From NCBI GenBank assembly GCA_947483555.1, contig CANKMW010000027.1, positions 28,375-92,374 of the forward strand: a stretch of 64,000 nt of DNA, read 5' to 3'. Below, piece by piece: positions 10,023-18,881 of this stretch. The notes below the pieces were generated by a model. It did not search any database. It was given only the letters and a program-made list of their open reading frames with translations, and was not told the origin of the DNA. Origin of the DNA: Myxococcales bacterium (lineage in GTDB: Bacteria > Myxococcota_A > Polyangia > Haliangiales > Haliangiaceae). Made by a program: the position numbers and the translations under genes. Numbering within the stretch: the first letter of the stretch is position 1; every line of letters begins with the position of its first letter.

Positions 10023-11051
10023 ATGCGCTTGATCATCCTGGCCGCGATCTCGTGCGCGGCGTGTGGCAGCAGCGCGGGTGGCGGCGACGACGACACCGCC
10101 GAGGTCGATGGCCGCACCGGCGGCGACGGCGCCGCTGGCGACGCCGCCGCGGCCGGCGATGGCACGCCCGCCAGCGATCCCGGCGCGCCGGGGAGCTGGC
10201 AGGTGCTCACGCAGGACGACGCGAGCATCGTGCTCGGCGGTGGCACCACGGTCGCCGGCACGGTGTACTCGCCGTCGAGCAACGGCACCACGCCGGCGGC
10301 CGGGCCGTTCCCGCTCGTGATCGTCTCGTCGGGGTACCAGCTGGCGCGCAGCCAGTACCGCATCTTCTGCGAGCATCTGGCAACCTGGGGCCACGTCTGC
10401 ATCACGCACGACTACCCGTCGTCGGGCAACCACCAGGACAAGGCGCGCGAGATCGGCAAGATCATCGACTGGGCGCTGTCACCGAGCAGCGGCCTGGCGG
10501 CCCGGGTGCAGGTCGGGGCCATCGGCGTCGCCGGCCACTCCCTCGGCGGCAAGGTCAGCATCAACGCGGCCATCCTCGACACCCGCATCAAGGCGGTGGT
10601 CGGCTGGGATCCGGTCGACGCGCTGCCACCGTTCGGCAATGACGGCTCGATGTCCGTCACGCCCGAGATGATGGGCAACCTGCGGGTGCCGCTGGCCGTG
10701 CTCGGCGAGCTGACCGATTCGACCGGCGGCGTCGGGGGCATGTCGTGCGCGCCGGCGGCAGACAACTACCAGCAGTTCTTCACCGCGGCCTGCGACGCCC
10801 CGGCGGCGCTGGAGGTCACGATCGCCATGGCCGACCACATGGATTGGATCGGCGATCGCGGCACGTGCGGCATCGCATGCCTCGCGTGTGCGAACGGCCA
10901 GACCCCGGACACCGTCGTCCACGGCGTCACCAGGCGAGTCACCGCCGCGTGGTTCCTGCGCCACCTGCGCGGCGACACCGCGATGGACGCCTGGTTGACG
11001 TCGGCGCAGATCGGTTCGCCGACCACGGTGAGAACCGTCACCGGCTGCTGA
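10023..11051 (+). CDS. Alpha/beta hydrolase lipoprotein (dienelactone hydrolase/PET-hydrolase-like)
   Basis: Secreted or surface esterase-like protein of 342 residues. The N-terminus has a short hydrophobic stretch with candidate lipobox Cys 11 or 14, followed by a Gly/Asp/Ala linker typical of lipoproteins in this genome. The hydrolase core starts near residue 60. The catalytic triad is visible: Ser173 in GHSLGG, Asp196 in GWDPVD and His272 in ADHMDW, with the oxyanion region VIVSSGYQLARSQY. Several Cys pairs in the C-terminal half suggest disulfides and export. The substrate cannot be told; chlorophyllase/dienelactone hydrolase-like esterase is the closest style. Confidence 0.8.
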   Translation: MRLIILAAISCAACGSSAGGGDDDTAEVDGRTGGDGAAGDAAAAGDGTPASDPGAPGSWQVLTQDDASIVLGGGTTVAGTVYSPSSNGTTPAAGPFPLVIVSSGYQLARSQYRIFCEHLATWGHVCITHDYPSSGNHQDKAREIGKIIDWALSPSSGLAARVQVGAIGVAGHSLGGKVSINAAILDTRIKAVVGWDPVDALPPFGNDGSMSVTPEMMGNLRVPLAVLGELTDSTGGVGGMSCAPAADNYQQFFTAACDAPAALEVTIAMADHMDWIGDRGTCGIACLACANGQTPDTVVHGVTRRVTAAWFLRHLRGDTAMDAWLTSAQIGSPTTVRTVTGC

Positions 11052-11112
11052 GCGCCACGGTTCGGGTGTCGCGTCGCCAGCGGTGTCGGGGGGGCGTGGT
11101 AGCAATGGATGG

Positions 11113-11655
11113 ATGGGGCTCGCGATCGCACAGACTCCGGCCGCGCCTGACGGATTTGTAGCGCCCGCGCCCGCGCTCGCGCCGAGCCTGCGCCGCGCCA
11201 CCGTCGCCGACTTGCCGGCGGTGTGCCGCCTGGTCAATCGCGCATATGCCGTCGAGTCGTTCTTCGTCGATGGCGAGCGCACCGGGCTGGCCGAGGTGGC
11301 ACGGCTCGCCGAGCGCGGACACTTCCTGGTGCTCGATGGGGCCGGCGGGGAGCTCGCTGCGGCCGTCCATCTCCAGGTCGCCGTCGACGGCGCGCGCTGC
11401 GTCCTGTCGATGCTGGCCGTGGCTCCCGAGTTGCAGCGGCGCGGCCTCGGCCACCGCCTGGTCGCGGTCGTCGAGGCGATGGGCGCGGCGCTGGGCTGCG
11501 AGCGGGTCGGCCTCGACATCGTCAACCTGCGCGACGAGCTCGGCCCGTGGTACCGGCGCCTCGGCTACCGCGAGGTCGGAACCACGCCGTACGACCATCG
11601 CCCGGCCCGCCGAGCGTGCCATTTCGTGCGCATGGAAAAGCCGCTGCGAGCGTGA
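11113..11655 (+). CDS. GNAT family N-acetyltransferase
   Basis: About 180 residues with a standard GNAT fold signature: LRRATVADLPAVCRLVNRAY at the N-terminus, then CVLSMLAVAPELQRRGLGHRLV, which holds the acetyl-CoA pyrophosphate-binding Q/RxxGxG/A motif, and LDIVNLRDELGPWYRRLGYREVG. It transfers an acetyl group from acetyl-CoA to an unknown amine. An in-frame GTG at 11083 is an alternative start; the ATG was preferred because the domain begins well after either. Confidence 0.85.
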   Translation: MGLAIAQTPAAPDGFVAPAPALAPSLRRATVADLPAVCRLVNRAYAVESFFVDGERTGLAEVARLAERGHFLVLDGAGGELAAAVHLQVAVDGARCVLSMLAVAPELQRRGLGHRLVAVVEAMGAALGCERVGLDIVNLRDELGPWYRRLGYREVGTTPYDHRPARRACHFVRMEKPLRA

Positions 11656-11719
11656 CCGCCGACGGTGCCTGACCGGGTGGGTCGAGCGCGCCGTCACGAG
11701 TCCGTGTAGAATCCTGGAG

Positions 11720-12529
11720 ATGAAGCGGACGCTGGTGACGTTGCTTGCGGTGGCGGCGGCTGTGGGTGCGGGATGCAGCGACGACGTCGGCCTGCCCGAC
11801 GCCAGGATCCCGATCGACGCCGCGGCACCCGGGCAGTTCATGGTGTCGTGGACGGTCGGGCACCAGGGCACGGTGCTCACCTGCGCCGAGATCAGCGCGT
11901 CGTCGGTGACGGTCGAGATCGTGCCGGTGGGCGCGGTGTTCGGCGTCGTCGATTCGTTCGGCTGCACCAGCTCGATCGGGACGTCGCGGCTGCTCGCGCC
12001 GGGTGGCTACGATCTCGAGATCTCGCTCGAGGGTTCCGGCGGCACGCTCGCGGGCCCGGTCCTGCGCCTGGCGGTGGTGGTGACCAGCGGCGGGGTCGCC
12101 GCGGTCACCCCGGTGCCGTTCGACGTCGATCCAGCCGGCGACCTGGCCTTCACCATCACCACGCCGGCCGGCGACAACTGTGGTGCGATGCCGGCCGGGG
12201 CCGGCATCACGGCCACGCGCATCGAGCTGCGCGATGCCGCCGGGACGTGCGTCCCGACCACGTTCACGATCGGCGCCGGTGCGACCGCGCCGGCCGGCAC
12301 CTACGTCAGCGACTGCGCCACCGCGACCCACGCCTGCATCGCGGCCGACCAGGCGGTCGGCGCCGCGGATGTCCGCTCCGGTCAGCGATCGATGGTGATC
12401 ACCGGGCTGGTCGGGACCACCGCGTGCTGGCGCCGATCGTCGTCGTTCGTCGTCCGCGCCGCCGGGCTGACCACGACGCTCTCGGCACAGCAGCTCATCC
12501 GCGACACCGTGCTCTGCCCGCCGACCTGA
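11720..12529 (+). CDS. Hypothetical lipoprotein
   Basis: 269 residues. MKRTLVTLLAVAAAVGAGCSDD is a clear lipoprotein signal peptide (Cys 19), followed by a short Asp-rich linker. The mature part is beta-rich, with eight or so Cys residues in probable disulfides and repeated phrases such as GGYDLEISLEGSGG, as in extracellular Ig-like or carboxypeptidase-regulatory-type beta domains. Function unknown. TGGAG lies just before the ATG as a Shine-Dalgarno, and a -10-like TAGAAT at 11707 is very close to the start. Confidence 0.75.
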   Translation: MKRTLVTLLAVAAAVGAGCSDDVGLPDARIPIDAAAPGQFMVSWTVGHQGTVLTCAEISASSVTVEIVPVGAVFGVVDSFGCTSSIGTSRLLAPGGYDLEISLEGSGGTLAGPVLRLAVVVTSGGVAAVTPVPFDVDPAGDLAFTITTPAGDNCGAMPAGAGITATRIELRDAAGTCVPTTFTIGAGATAPAGTYVSDCATATHACIAADQAVGAADVRSGQRSMVITGLVGTTACWRRSSSFVVRAAGLTTTLSAQQLIRDTVLCPPT

Positions 12530-12614
12530 GACCTGTGATCCCCGGGTCGCGAGCTGCCGCGAACCTGGCGGTGAACCACGCCCAGCGGCGGCCGGCGAGA
12601 GTAGACTGCCGCGC

Positions 12615-14429
12615 ATGCCGGCAGCCGGTCACTACCAGCCCAACCTCCGCGACATCTTCTTCAACCTGTTCGAGGTGCTCGACATCGAGCGCACCGCGCT
12701 CGGCAAGGCGCCGTTCGCGGCCCTCGATGGCGACGGCGCGCGTGAGGCGCTGTCCGGCCTGTGCGAGTTCGTGCAGCAGTACTTTGCGCCCGCCTTCGCC
12801 GATGGCGACCGCGAGGGCGTGCGCTTCGATGGCGCCGGCAATGTCACGCTGCCGGCCAGCCTGACCCGCGCGCTGACCGCGTTCTACAAGGACGGCTGGA
12901 ACAAGCTGGAGTTGCCCGAGCATCTCGGCGGCTACGGCGCCCCGCCGAGCGTGGCGTGGGCGGCGTTCGAGCTGATGGCCGGCGCCAACGCGGCGATCAT
13001 CTTCTATATCCTCGGCAACTTCCACGCCAAGGTGGTCGACGCGGTCGGCACCGAGGATCAGAAGCGGCGCTACCTCCACAACATCCTCGACAAGCACTGG
13101 GGTGGCACCATGGTGCTGACCGAGCCCGACGCCGGTAGCGACGTCGGCGCCGGCACCACCAAGGCGACCCTGGTCGCCGGCGACGAGTACCTGCTCGAGG
13201 GCGTGAAGCGCTTCATCACCAACGGCGACTTCGACCAGCCCGAGAACATCGTGCACATGGTGCTGGCGCGACCCGAGGGTCGCGGTCCTGGCACCAAGGG
13301 GCTGTCGATGTTCATCGTACCCAAGTTCTGGGTCGAGGAAGATGGTTCGCTGGGCGCCCGCAACGGCGCGGTGGTGACCCAGGTCGAGCACAAGATGGGG
13401 ATCAAGGCGTCGGCGACCTGCGAGCTGACGCTCGGCGCCAGCGCGCCCTGCCGCGGCCTCCTGGTCGGCGGTGTCCACGAGGGCATCGCGCAGATGTTCC
13501 AGATCATCGAGTACGCCCGCATGGGCGTGGGCACCAAGTCGATGGCCACCCTGTCGACGGCGTACGGCAACGCGCTGGCCTACACGCGGCTCCGCAAGCA
13601 GGGCGCCGATCTGGCCCGCGCCGGCGACAAGAGCGCGCCGCGGGTCGAGATCATCCGTCACCCCGACGTGCGCCGCATGCTGATGCTGCAGAAGGCGTTC
13701 GCCGAGGGCTTGCGCGCGCTGGTGCTGTACACGGCGCACGTCCAGGACCAGGTGTTGCTGGCCGGCGGCCACGGCAAGGGCGGCGCCGACGCGCTCGACG
13801 CTCGCAACGATCTGCTCCTGCCGCTGGTCAAGGGCTACTCCTCGGAGAAGGTCTACGAGCTGCTCGGCGTCAGCCTGCAGTGCTTCGGCGGTTCGGGGTA
13901 TTGCTCCGACTATCCGGTCGAGCAGTACATCCGCGACCAGAAGATCGACTCCCTCTACGAGGGCACCACTCACATCCAGGCGCTGGATCTGTTCTTCCGC
14001 AAGGTGGCCCGCGATCGCGGCGCGACCCTGCAGGCCCTGGTCGGCGACATCCAGGCCACGGCCGCGAGCTTGCCCGCGGCGCTCGCGGCCGAGAAGGCCG
14101 CGCTCGAGCAGGCGGTCGGCGAGGTCGGCGCGATCTTCATGGCCATGATGGGCAAGCTCGGCCAGTCGCCGTACCACGTCGGGCTCCACGGCAACCGCAT
14201 CCTGTTCGCGCTCGCCGAGCTGGTGATCGGCTGGCGGCTCCTGGTCAACGCCGAGGTGGCCCTGGCGCGCCGCGACGCGGCGGCCGACCGCGAGCGCCCG
14301 TTCTACGACGGCAAGGTCGCGGCGGCGCGCTTCTACTGCAAGGAGATCCTGCCCGCGATCGGCGCCAGCCGCCGCATCATCGAGCGCGGCGACCTGGCGC
14401 TGATGGAGCTGTCCGACGACAGCTTCTGA
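12615..14429 (+). CDS. Acyl-CoA dehydrogenase
   Basis: FAD enzyme of about 600 residues, the long DmdC/FadE5-like form with an extra C-terminal helical domain, that oxidises acyl-CoA to enoyl-CoA. Visible: LTEPDAGSDVGAGTTKA (FAD/substrate-binding), FITNGDFDQPENIVHMVLARP, and the catalytic glutamate E449 in DSLYEGTTHIQALDL. The FAD-adenine region CFGGSGYCSDYPVEQYIRD is also present. Chain-length specificity cannot be judged. It stands alone, with a -10-like TAGACT eight bases upstream of the ATG. A role in fatty-acid or branched-chain degradation is inferred. Confidence 0.93.
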   Translation: MPAAGHYQPNLRDIFFNLFEVLDIERTALGKAPFAALDGDGAREALSGLCEFVQQYFAPAFADGDREGVRFDGAGNVTLPASLTRALTAFYKDGWNKLELPEHLGGYGAPPSVAWAAFELMAGANAAIIFYILGNFHAKVVDAVGTEDQKRRYLHNILDKHWGGTMVLTEPDAGSDVGAGTTKATLVAGDEYLLEGVKRFITNGDFDQPENIVHMVLARPEGRGPGTKGLSMFIVPKFWVEEDGSLGARNGAVVTQVEHKMGIKASATCELTLGASAPCRGLLVGGVHEGIAQMFQIIEYARMGVGTKSMATLSTAYGNALAYTRLRKQGADLARAGDKSAPRVEIIRHPDVRRMLMLQKAFAEGLRALVLYTAHVQDQVLLAGGHGKGGADALDARNDLLLPLVKGYSSEKVYELLGVSLQCFGGSGYCSDYPVEQYIRDQKIDSLYEGTTHIQALDLFFRKVARDRGATLQALVGDIQATAASLPAALAAEKAALEQAVGEVGAIFMAMMGKLGQSPYHVGLHGNRILFALAELVIGWRLLVNAEVALARRDAAADRERPFYDGKVAAARFYCKEILPAIGASRRIIERGDLALMELSDDSF

Positions 14430-14440
14430 GCGCGTGCCGT

Positions 14441-14920
14441 TCAGTACGGGCGGCCGTCGCGGTGCGTGAACTGCGCCGCGCCGTCGGCGCCCTTGCGGTA
14501 GTCCATGTCGACGTCGGGATCGGTGTAGATGCCGGCGTCGTCGGGATCGCGGTTGGAGATCTCGAGGTAGCGCGTCGGCCGATCGCTGCGGTTGACGAGC
14601 TGGTGGCCGAGCGTCGCGCCGGCGGCGAAGCCGGCGCACATGCCGGCGGTGAGCAGCTGGTCGCCGTCATCGGTGATCAGCACCACCTCGCCCTCGACGA
14701 CGTAGACCAGCTCGTCCTCGGTGGTGTGCCAGTGCCGCATCGACGACTCCTTGCCGGGCGCCAGGGTCGTGAGGTTGACGCCGATGCGGGTCAAGCCGAG
14801 CGCGTCGCCGAGCGCGCGCTTGTCGCGGGGCAACACGCGCGACCGGTACGGCTCCGGATATCCCGAGCCGGTGCGCGGCTCGACGGTGGACGGATCGAGT
14901 GCGGGCGGGGTCAGCGACAT
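14441..14920 (-). CDS. Cupin-domain protein
   Basis: 159-residue single-cupin protein. Motif 1 is MRHWHTTEDELVYVVEGEVVLI (His, His, Glu metal ligands) and motif 2 is AGFAAGATLGHQLVNRSD (His ligand). The C-terminal tail has PDDAGIYTDPDVDMDYRKG, typical of a widespread unassigned cupin family found in proteobacteria. Probable metal-binding small enzyme or sugar/metabolite binder in the cytoplasm. Convergent with the acyl-CoA dehydrogenase gene, 11 bp apart. Confidence 0.88.
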   Translation of the reverse strand: MSLTPPALDPSTVEPRTGSGYPEPYRSRVLPRDKRALGDALGLTRIGVNLTTLAPGKESSMRHWHTTEDELVYVVEGEVVLITDDGDQLLTAGMCAGFAAGATLGHQLVNRSDRPTRYLEISNRDPDDAGIYTDPDVDMDYRKGADGAAQFTHRDGRPY

Positions 14921-14985
14921 GCGGGCAGCCTACCTCGCGATCGTCGCGACCGTCGACCGGCCACCCGTGGTCTGCGCTCCCGGTC

Positions 14986-15699
14986 CTAGCCGTCGCGCAG
15001 CTGCTCGAGCAAGGGCGCCAGCGCGTCGGCGACCCGGGCGCAGCCGCCGGGGGAGTGGGTGACCGCGAAGGAGGTCTCGATCTGGATGCCGGCGTAGCGG
15101 TGGCCGGCGAGCTCGTCACGCAGGGAGGTCGTGATGCCGGGACCGACGCCGCGATACGGCTGGTTGGCGCGCACGTCGAGGCCGGCGGCGCGCAGCCCGA
15201 ACTGCAGGCGCTCGGCGAGCTCGGCCTCGAACGGCGTGCCCGGATCGTAGAGCACCCCGACGTCGAAGCGACGGGCGGACGGATCCAGCGCCGGATCGAA
15301 GCTGTGCGACGACACCTGCAGGCAAGCGCCGACCGAGAGCAGGCGAGCGCGCGCGTCGCGGCGCACCGCCTCCCAGTACGGCGCGTGGTACTCGGCGAGG
15401 CGGTGAGCGCGGCCGGCGTCGTCGAGGTGTGCGTTGCCCGGCACGGCGGCGCCGTAGCTGCAGCGCGGCACGACGTCGGGGTGGTCGGGGCCGCGGTTGA
15501 GGTCGACCCACATGCGCGAGAAGGCGCCGGTGTGCACGGGCAGGCCGAGGGTCTCGCCGAGGCGGGCGGCGATATCGTAGGCGCCCGGGTCCCAGCTGGC
15601 TTGCGAGCGGAGCACGTCGTCGGGCACGCCGAGGTCGACGCCGGGTGGCAGGGTCCAGGAGGCGTGCTCGCAGGACAGGACGAGGCCGAGGCCGATCAC
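14986..15699 (-). CDS. N-formylglutamate amidohydrolase family protein
   Basis: 237 residues, HutG-type fold: VLSCEHASWTLP at the N-terminus (His metal ligand), SRMWVDLNRG in the middle, QVSSHSFDP (His ligand) and GIQIETSFAVTHSPGG near the end. The family releases formate from N-formylglutamate in histidine breakdown, but many members act on other substrates, and no other hut gene is nearby. The open frame extends upstream through the 15720-15793 repeat as a Pro/Ser/Lys tail, judged non-coding. The GTG at 15699 puts the start just before the conserved core. It has no good Shine-Dalgarno. Confidence 0.8.
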   Translation of the reverse strand: MIGLGLVLSCEHASWTLPPGVDLGVPDDVLRSQASWDPGAYDIAARLGETLGLPVHTGAFSRMWVDLNRGPDHPDVVPRCSYGAAVPGNAHLDDAGRAHRLAEYHAPYWEAVRRDARARLLSVGACLQVSSHSFDPALDPSARRFDVGVLYDPGTPFEAELAERLQFGLRAAGLDVRANQPYRGVGPGITTSLRDELAGHRYAGIQIETSFAVTHSPGGCARVADALAPLLEQLRDG

Positions 15700-15719
15700 G
15701 ACGGAGGAGAAGGTAGCAG

Positions 15720-15793
15720 GTGACGGTGACGGTGACGGTGTCGGCGACGGTTTCGGTTTCGGCGACGGTTTCGGCGACGGCCGCGGCCTCGGC
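15720..15793. repeat. Hexamer-based tandem repeat after a minus-strand stop codon
   Basis: Plus strand reads GGTGAC repeats (15720-15740), then mixed TCGGCGACGG and TTTCGG units up to 15793. On the minus strand this is GCCGAAACCGTCGCCGAAACC-like, the same unit as the 5719 array, beginning at the base immediately after the TGA of the 15794-16333 gene. GG doublets every four bases are G-quadruplex-compatible on the plus strand. Confidence 0.9.
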
Positions 15794-16333
15794 TCACGCG
15801 TCGGCGACCGTGGTCTCCTCGATGGTGGCCAGAAAGTCGGTCCGCGCCGCGCGGCGCCGCGCACACAGCTCCAACCAGGACGCCACGAAGTGGGCGACGT
15901 CCACGTAGTAACGCGCGTCCGCGACCTTGCGGAAGCCGGTCAGGACCGCCCGCTGGTAGCCGGTCGACTTCTTGACGCCGGTGTACAGCTCCCAGCGCAA
16001 CGCTCCGCCCGCCGCCGCGGCGCGGTCGATGATGCGCTCGCCCAGCCACAGCGCGGCGTCCACGGCCAGGCCGGCAAACCGCGGCGCTTGCGCGCCGTCG
16101 ATGGCGTCGAGCCCGGCGGCGGCCGCCGTGGCCGCCAGCCATTCCCCGAGCACGACCGTGGCCCGGTCACCGGCCAGCGAGATCCCGTCATGCGTTGCCA
16201 GCGCGCTCAGCGCCTGGCAGCGCACCGACCGCACCGCCATGAGCGTCGCAAACGCTCGCTCGGCGGCTTCGCGCGGTGCATCCCGGAGTGGACCGGCGAC
16301 ACCGAGATCGAGCGGTTGCCACGGATCCGGCAT
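15794..16333 (-). CDS. Hypothetical protein
   Basis: 179 residues, cytoplasmic by composition, mostly helical and Ala-rich. Recognisable phrases are GVKKSTGYQRAVLTGFRKVADARYYVDVAHFVASWLELC near the C-terminus. No family recognised. The open frame extends far upstream in antisense to the next gene, and the ATG at 16333 (MPDPWQPLDLG) was chosen because it ends that overlap. Its stop is immediately followed by the tandem repeat at 15720-15793. Confidence 0.6.
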   Translation of the reverse strand: MPDPWQPLDLGVAGPLRDAPREAAERAFATLMAVRSVRCQALSALATHDGISLAGDRATVVLGEWLAATAAAAGLDAIDGAQAPRFAGLAVDAALWLGERIIDRAAAAGGALRWELYTGVKKSTGYQRAVLTGFRKVADARYYVDVAHFVASWLELCARRRAARTDFLATIEETTVADA

Positions 16334-16444
16334 GTGAGCAGGCGCTGGTTGTACCGCGGATTGTCGAGACCCCGCGAAGGCTTGCGAGGGCGTCAGATCA
16401 GATCGCCCCCGTCGTGCGTGCACATGGTCAAGGAGCCTGCCCCG

Positions 16445-17887
16445 ATGAGCCCTCGCCACACCCGCATCCACCACCGCAGCGTTCACCTTCGTAGCCGCGT
16501 GACCCGCGCTGCCCTTGCCGCCGTCACCACGGCGGCGCTGCTCACGCCACCGGCGCTCGCCCAGCCCGGCCAACCGGGCGCGGCGATCGTCCTCGCCGAT
16601 CCGGCGCCGCCCTCGTTCGCGGCCATCGTGTCGCAGGTCGCCGGCATGGTCTCCGACAGCGATGCGCAGACGCTGGTCCGGAGGCACGGTCTCGGGATCG
16701 TGAACCTGACCTGGGAGGACACCGGTCGCTGGGAAGGCAGCTCGGTCGGCCCCAACATCAGCGACGTCACCATCGAGGTCGAGGCCAGCAACGACGCCAG
16801 CGGGCGGCAGACCTACCTGATGCCGGTCATCCGCCACGACAACTTCAGCGACAAGACCGCTGACGTGAAGATGGACCGCATCTTCATCCCGGTCGGCAAC
16901 CACAGGGGCGGCAAGCTCGAGACCATCACGCTCACGCAGTTGCTCGCCCACCCGACCCGCTACCTGAGCGCCACCGGCAAGGGCAAGATCGTCAGTGGCT
17001 CGCTGCTGGCGCCGCGGCGCGACCGCCACGTCCTGGTCAGCGCGCAGCACGCGTTCCTGCCGGTGCCCACGGACGGCAAGGCCACCTTCTGGCCGGTGAT
17101 CTTCAACTACCAGTCGTACCAGGAACACCCGGCCGTGCTCACGATCCTGGTCACCCGCCAGGGCGCGAGCATGACGATCATCGACAACGCCCGCGACACC
17201 GTGACCGGCGGTGGCAGCTGGGGCCAGCGCCTGTACTTCAACCAGGACGGCAAGAAGGCGCCGCTCATCGCCGAGCGCATGAAGGATGTGCAGCGCAAGG
17301 GCACCACCGCCAACGGCGAGGCCGCGGCGTCGCTCGGCGAGGATGCCAACCTCCTCATGCTCATCCAGGTGCCGCTCAAGCAGAAGGAGCTGGCGCGGAT
17401 GGCCGGCGGCTACGGCTACGGCGCCGGCGGCATGGCGCTCGCCGACGCCGAGATGGCGCCGTCGCCGCCACCCGTAACCAAGGGCGCGGCGCGCGGTCGC
17501 GACTCCGACGTCGACGTCGCGGTGCTCGGGCACGGCGAGACCGAGGGGCCGTACACCGAGCTCGACGGTCTCAAGATCGAGCGCGATCCGCGTTTCCCGG
17601 TCCGCGTCACGGTGCAGTTCTATCAGGCGACCTCGAACGGCGTGGTCTCGGTCGCCGACGTCGCGCGGATGTCGGAGCAGATCGACAAGGTCTACGCCAA
17701 GGGCGACTACGTCGGTTCGCTGGTGGTGCCCGGCCCCGGTGGCCGCCGTCGTCCGACCCGCTGGGATGGCGCCGGCCCGCGGCCCGACGCCGACGGCCTC
17801 TACAGCTTCCCGGGCCTCGAGGCGCGGTTCCGTCGCTTCGGCTTCTTCTGGGCGCCGGTGGTCGAGCTGCCCGTGGTCGTGAAGTAG
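16445..17887 (+). CDS. Secreted protein of unknown function
   Basis: 480 residues with a long Arg/His-rich n-region and a hydrophobic core (AALAAVTTAALLTPPALAQP), a type I signal peptide cleaved near residue 39. The mature region has a beta-rich domain with WEDTGRWEGSSVGPNISDVTIEV, RQTYLMPVIRHDNFSDKTADV and NYQSYQEHPAVLTILVTRQGAS, then a Gly/Tyr-rich spacer (GGYGYGAGG) and a charged C-terminal half. No catalytic motif recognised. Probably periplasmic or extracellular; start is set by the signal peptide. Confidence 0.75.
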   Translation: MSPRHTRIHHRSVHLRSRVTRAALAAVTTAALLTPPALAQPGQPGAAIVLADPAPPSFAAIVSQVAGMVSDSDAQTLVRRHGLGIVNLTWEDTGRWEGSSVGPNISDVTIEVEASNDASGRQTYLMPVIRHDNFSDKTADVKMDRIFIPVGNHRGGKLETITLTQLLAHPTRYLSATGKGKIVSGSLLAPRRDRHVLVSAQHAFLPVPTDGKATFWPVIFNYQSYQEHPAVLTILVTRQGASMTIIDNARDTVTGGGSWGQRLYFNQDGKKAPLIAERMKDVQRKGTTANGEAAASLGEDANLLMLIQVPLKQKELARMAGGYGYGAGGMALADAEMAPSPPPVTKGAARGRDSDVDVAVLGHGETEGPYTELDGLKIERDPRFPVRVTVQFYQATSNGVVSVADVARMSEQIDKVYAKGDYVGSLVVPGPGGRRRPTRWDGAGPRPDADGLYSFPGLEARFRRFGFFWAPVVELPVVVK

Positions 17888-17921
17888 TCTGCCGCGCCTC
17901 GGCTCGGGCTCACGCGACCGA

Positions 17922-18638
17922 TCACGGCCGCAGCGCCGGCGGCACCAGCGCGGCCGCCAGCAGCGCGGCGAGCGCGACGACACCGCCGTGAACTAGGCCG
18001 ACATGCAGGCCGTCGGCGATGGGGCAGTGGAGGTGCAGCAGCAGCCCGCCGAGCGAGCCGCCGGCCGCGCCGAGGGCGGCCGCGGTGGCGCGGGAGCCGA
18101 CCGGCGCCGCGCCGCGAAGCAGCAACGTACCGAGCACCACCGGCACCACCGCCGTGATGAGACCTTGCGACAGGCAGGCGTGGGCGGAGCCGAGGCCGAG
18201 GTGGAGGCTGCTCGGAGCGCTGCGCGCCAGCACGAAGCCGGCGACCACGAACCCGACCGCGGTGGTCGCGGCCAGCCAGCCGCCCAGCCGCCAGCGCGGC
18301 ATCATGCTGCCCGGGCGAGGCACCAGCGAGACCCACAACGGGACCGCAAACCCGGTGAACCAGGCCGCGAGGTAGAGCACGAGCCAGGTGCGTGGCAGCT
18401 CGTCGAGCTCGCGCCGGACCGCGACGACGGCGAGCACGATCGCGGCGTAGGCGAGCGACACCGCCGTGGCGATCAGCGCCTGGCGCACGGGGCGGCGCGG
18501 CGTGACCGGCATAAGCGCGTGCAGCTCGAGCTCGAGCGCCGCCGAGATCCACGGTGGCGGTGACGCGCGCGGCTGGCCCACCGAGCCGCGCGGATCGGCT
18601 GCAAACGAACCGGCGTCACCGTCGCTAGACTGGGTCAT
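17922..18638 (-). CDS. Multi-pass membrane protein, NrsF-like anti-sigma factor candidate
   Basis: 238 residues with six predicted membrane helices after a hydrophilic N-terminal 65 residues. The C-terminal signature GGLLLHLHCPIADGLHVGLVHGG resembles the His/Cys pattern of DUF1109/NrsF anti-sigma proteins, which hold an ECF sigma factor at the membrane. No sigma gene is next to it, which weakens the call. The ATG at 18638 was preferred over an upstream in-frame ATG (18692). An intergenic structured segment lies on its 5' side. Confidence 0.6.
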   Translation of the reverse strand: MTQSSDGDAGSFAADPRGSVGQPRASPPPWISAALELELHALMPVTPRRPVRQALIATAVSLAYAAIVLAVVAVRRELDELPRTWLVLYLAAWFTGFAVPLWVSLVPRPGSMMPRWRLGGWLAATTAVGFVVAGFVLARSAPSSLHLGLGSAHACLSQGLITAVVPVVLGTLLLRGAAPVGSRATAAALGAAGGSLGGLLLHLHCPIADGLHVGLVHGGVVALAALLAAALVPPALRP

Positions 18639-18726
18639 GAGCGCCTGGGCATGGTCGTCATCGCCGCTGGCCGATCCACATACGCTCGCCATCCCGGGCG
18701 GTTACGGGCCAGTTTGGGGACCGGAC

Positions 18727-18791
18727 GGGCCCCACCGCCTGACGCGTGCGCGTCAGCGCGGAGCCGGGCCCCGAAGCCCTCGGTGGGCCCC
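18727..18791. other. Branched inverted repeats, possible structured RNA
   Basis: An 11-bp perfect outer arm (GGGCCCCACCG 18727-18737 with CGGTGGGCCCC 18781-18791) encloses an 8-bp perfect hairpin (CTGACGCG-TG-CGCGTCAG, 18739-18756) and a weaker GGGC/GCCC hairpin. This would fold as a three-way junction. It lies in a 243-bp gene-free gap between divergent genes, 23 bp upstream of a good sigma-70 promoter. Small RNA, leader or terminator for an unseen transcript are all possible. Confidence 0.5.
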
Positions 18792-18813
18792 GTGCAGGTG
18801 CCTGGTTACGGGC

Positions 18814-18841
18814 TTGACGCCGGACCTGGCTCGACTAGACT
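18814..18841 (+). promoter_or_regulatory. Sigma-70 promoter for the basic small protein
   Basis: TTGACG (18814-18819), a 16-bp spacer and TAGACT (18836-18841). It is one of the best -35/-10 pairs in the window and would give a leader of about 35 bases before the GTG at 18882. Confidence 0.65.
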
Positions 18842-18881
18842 GCGGCCTCCCGAAAACCGGAATCCGTCAACGAGGTTAGCC

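Noticed and set aside
12495..14639. 714-codon minus-strand frame opposite the acyl-CoA dehydrogenase
   Set aside because: Low-complexity, Gln/Arg/His-rich; the plus-strand enzyme is complete and conserved.
15700..15864. Pro/Ser/Lys N-terminal extension of the N-formylglutamate amidohydrolase-like protein
   Set aside because: Encoded entirely by the 15720-15793 repeat and the end of another gene; the family core starts at 15699.
15794..17983. 729-codon extension of the 15794 minus-strand gene
   Set aside because: Most of it is antisense to a signal-peptide-bearing secreted protein; only the last 179 codons look coding.
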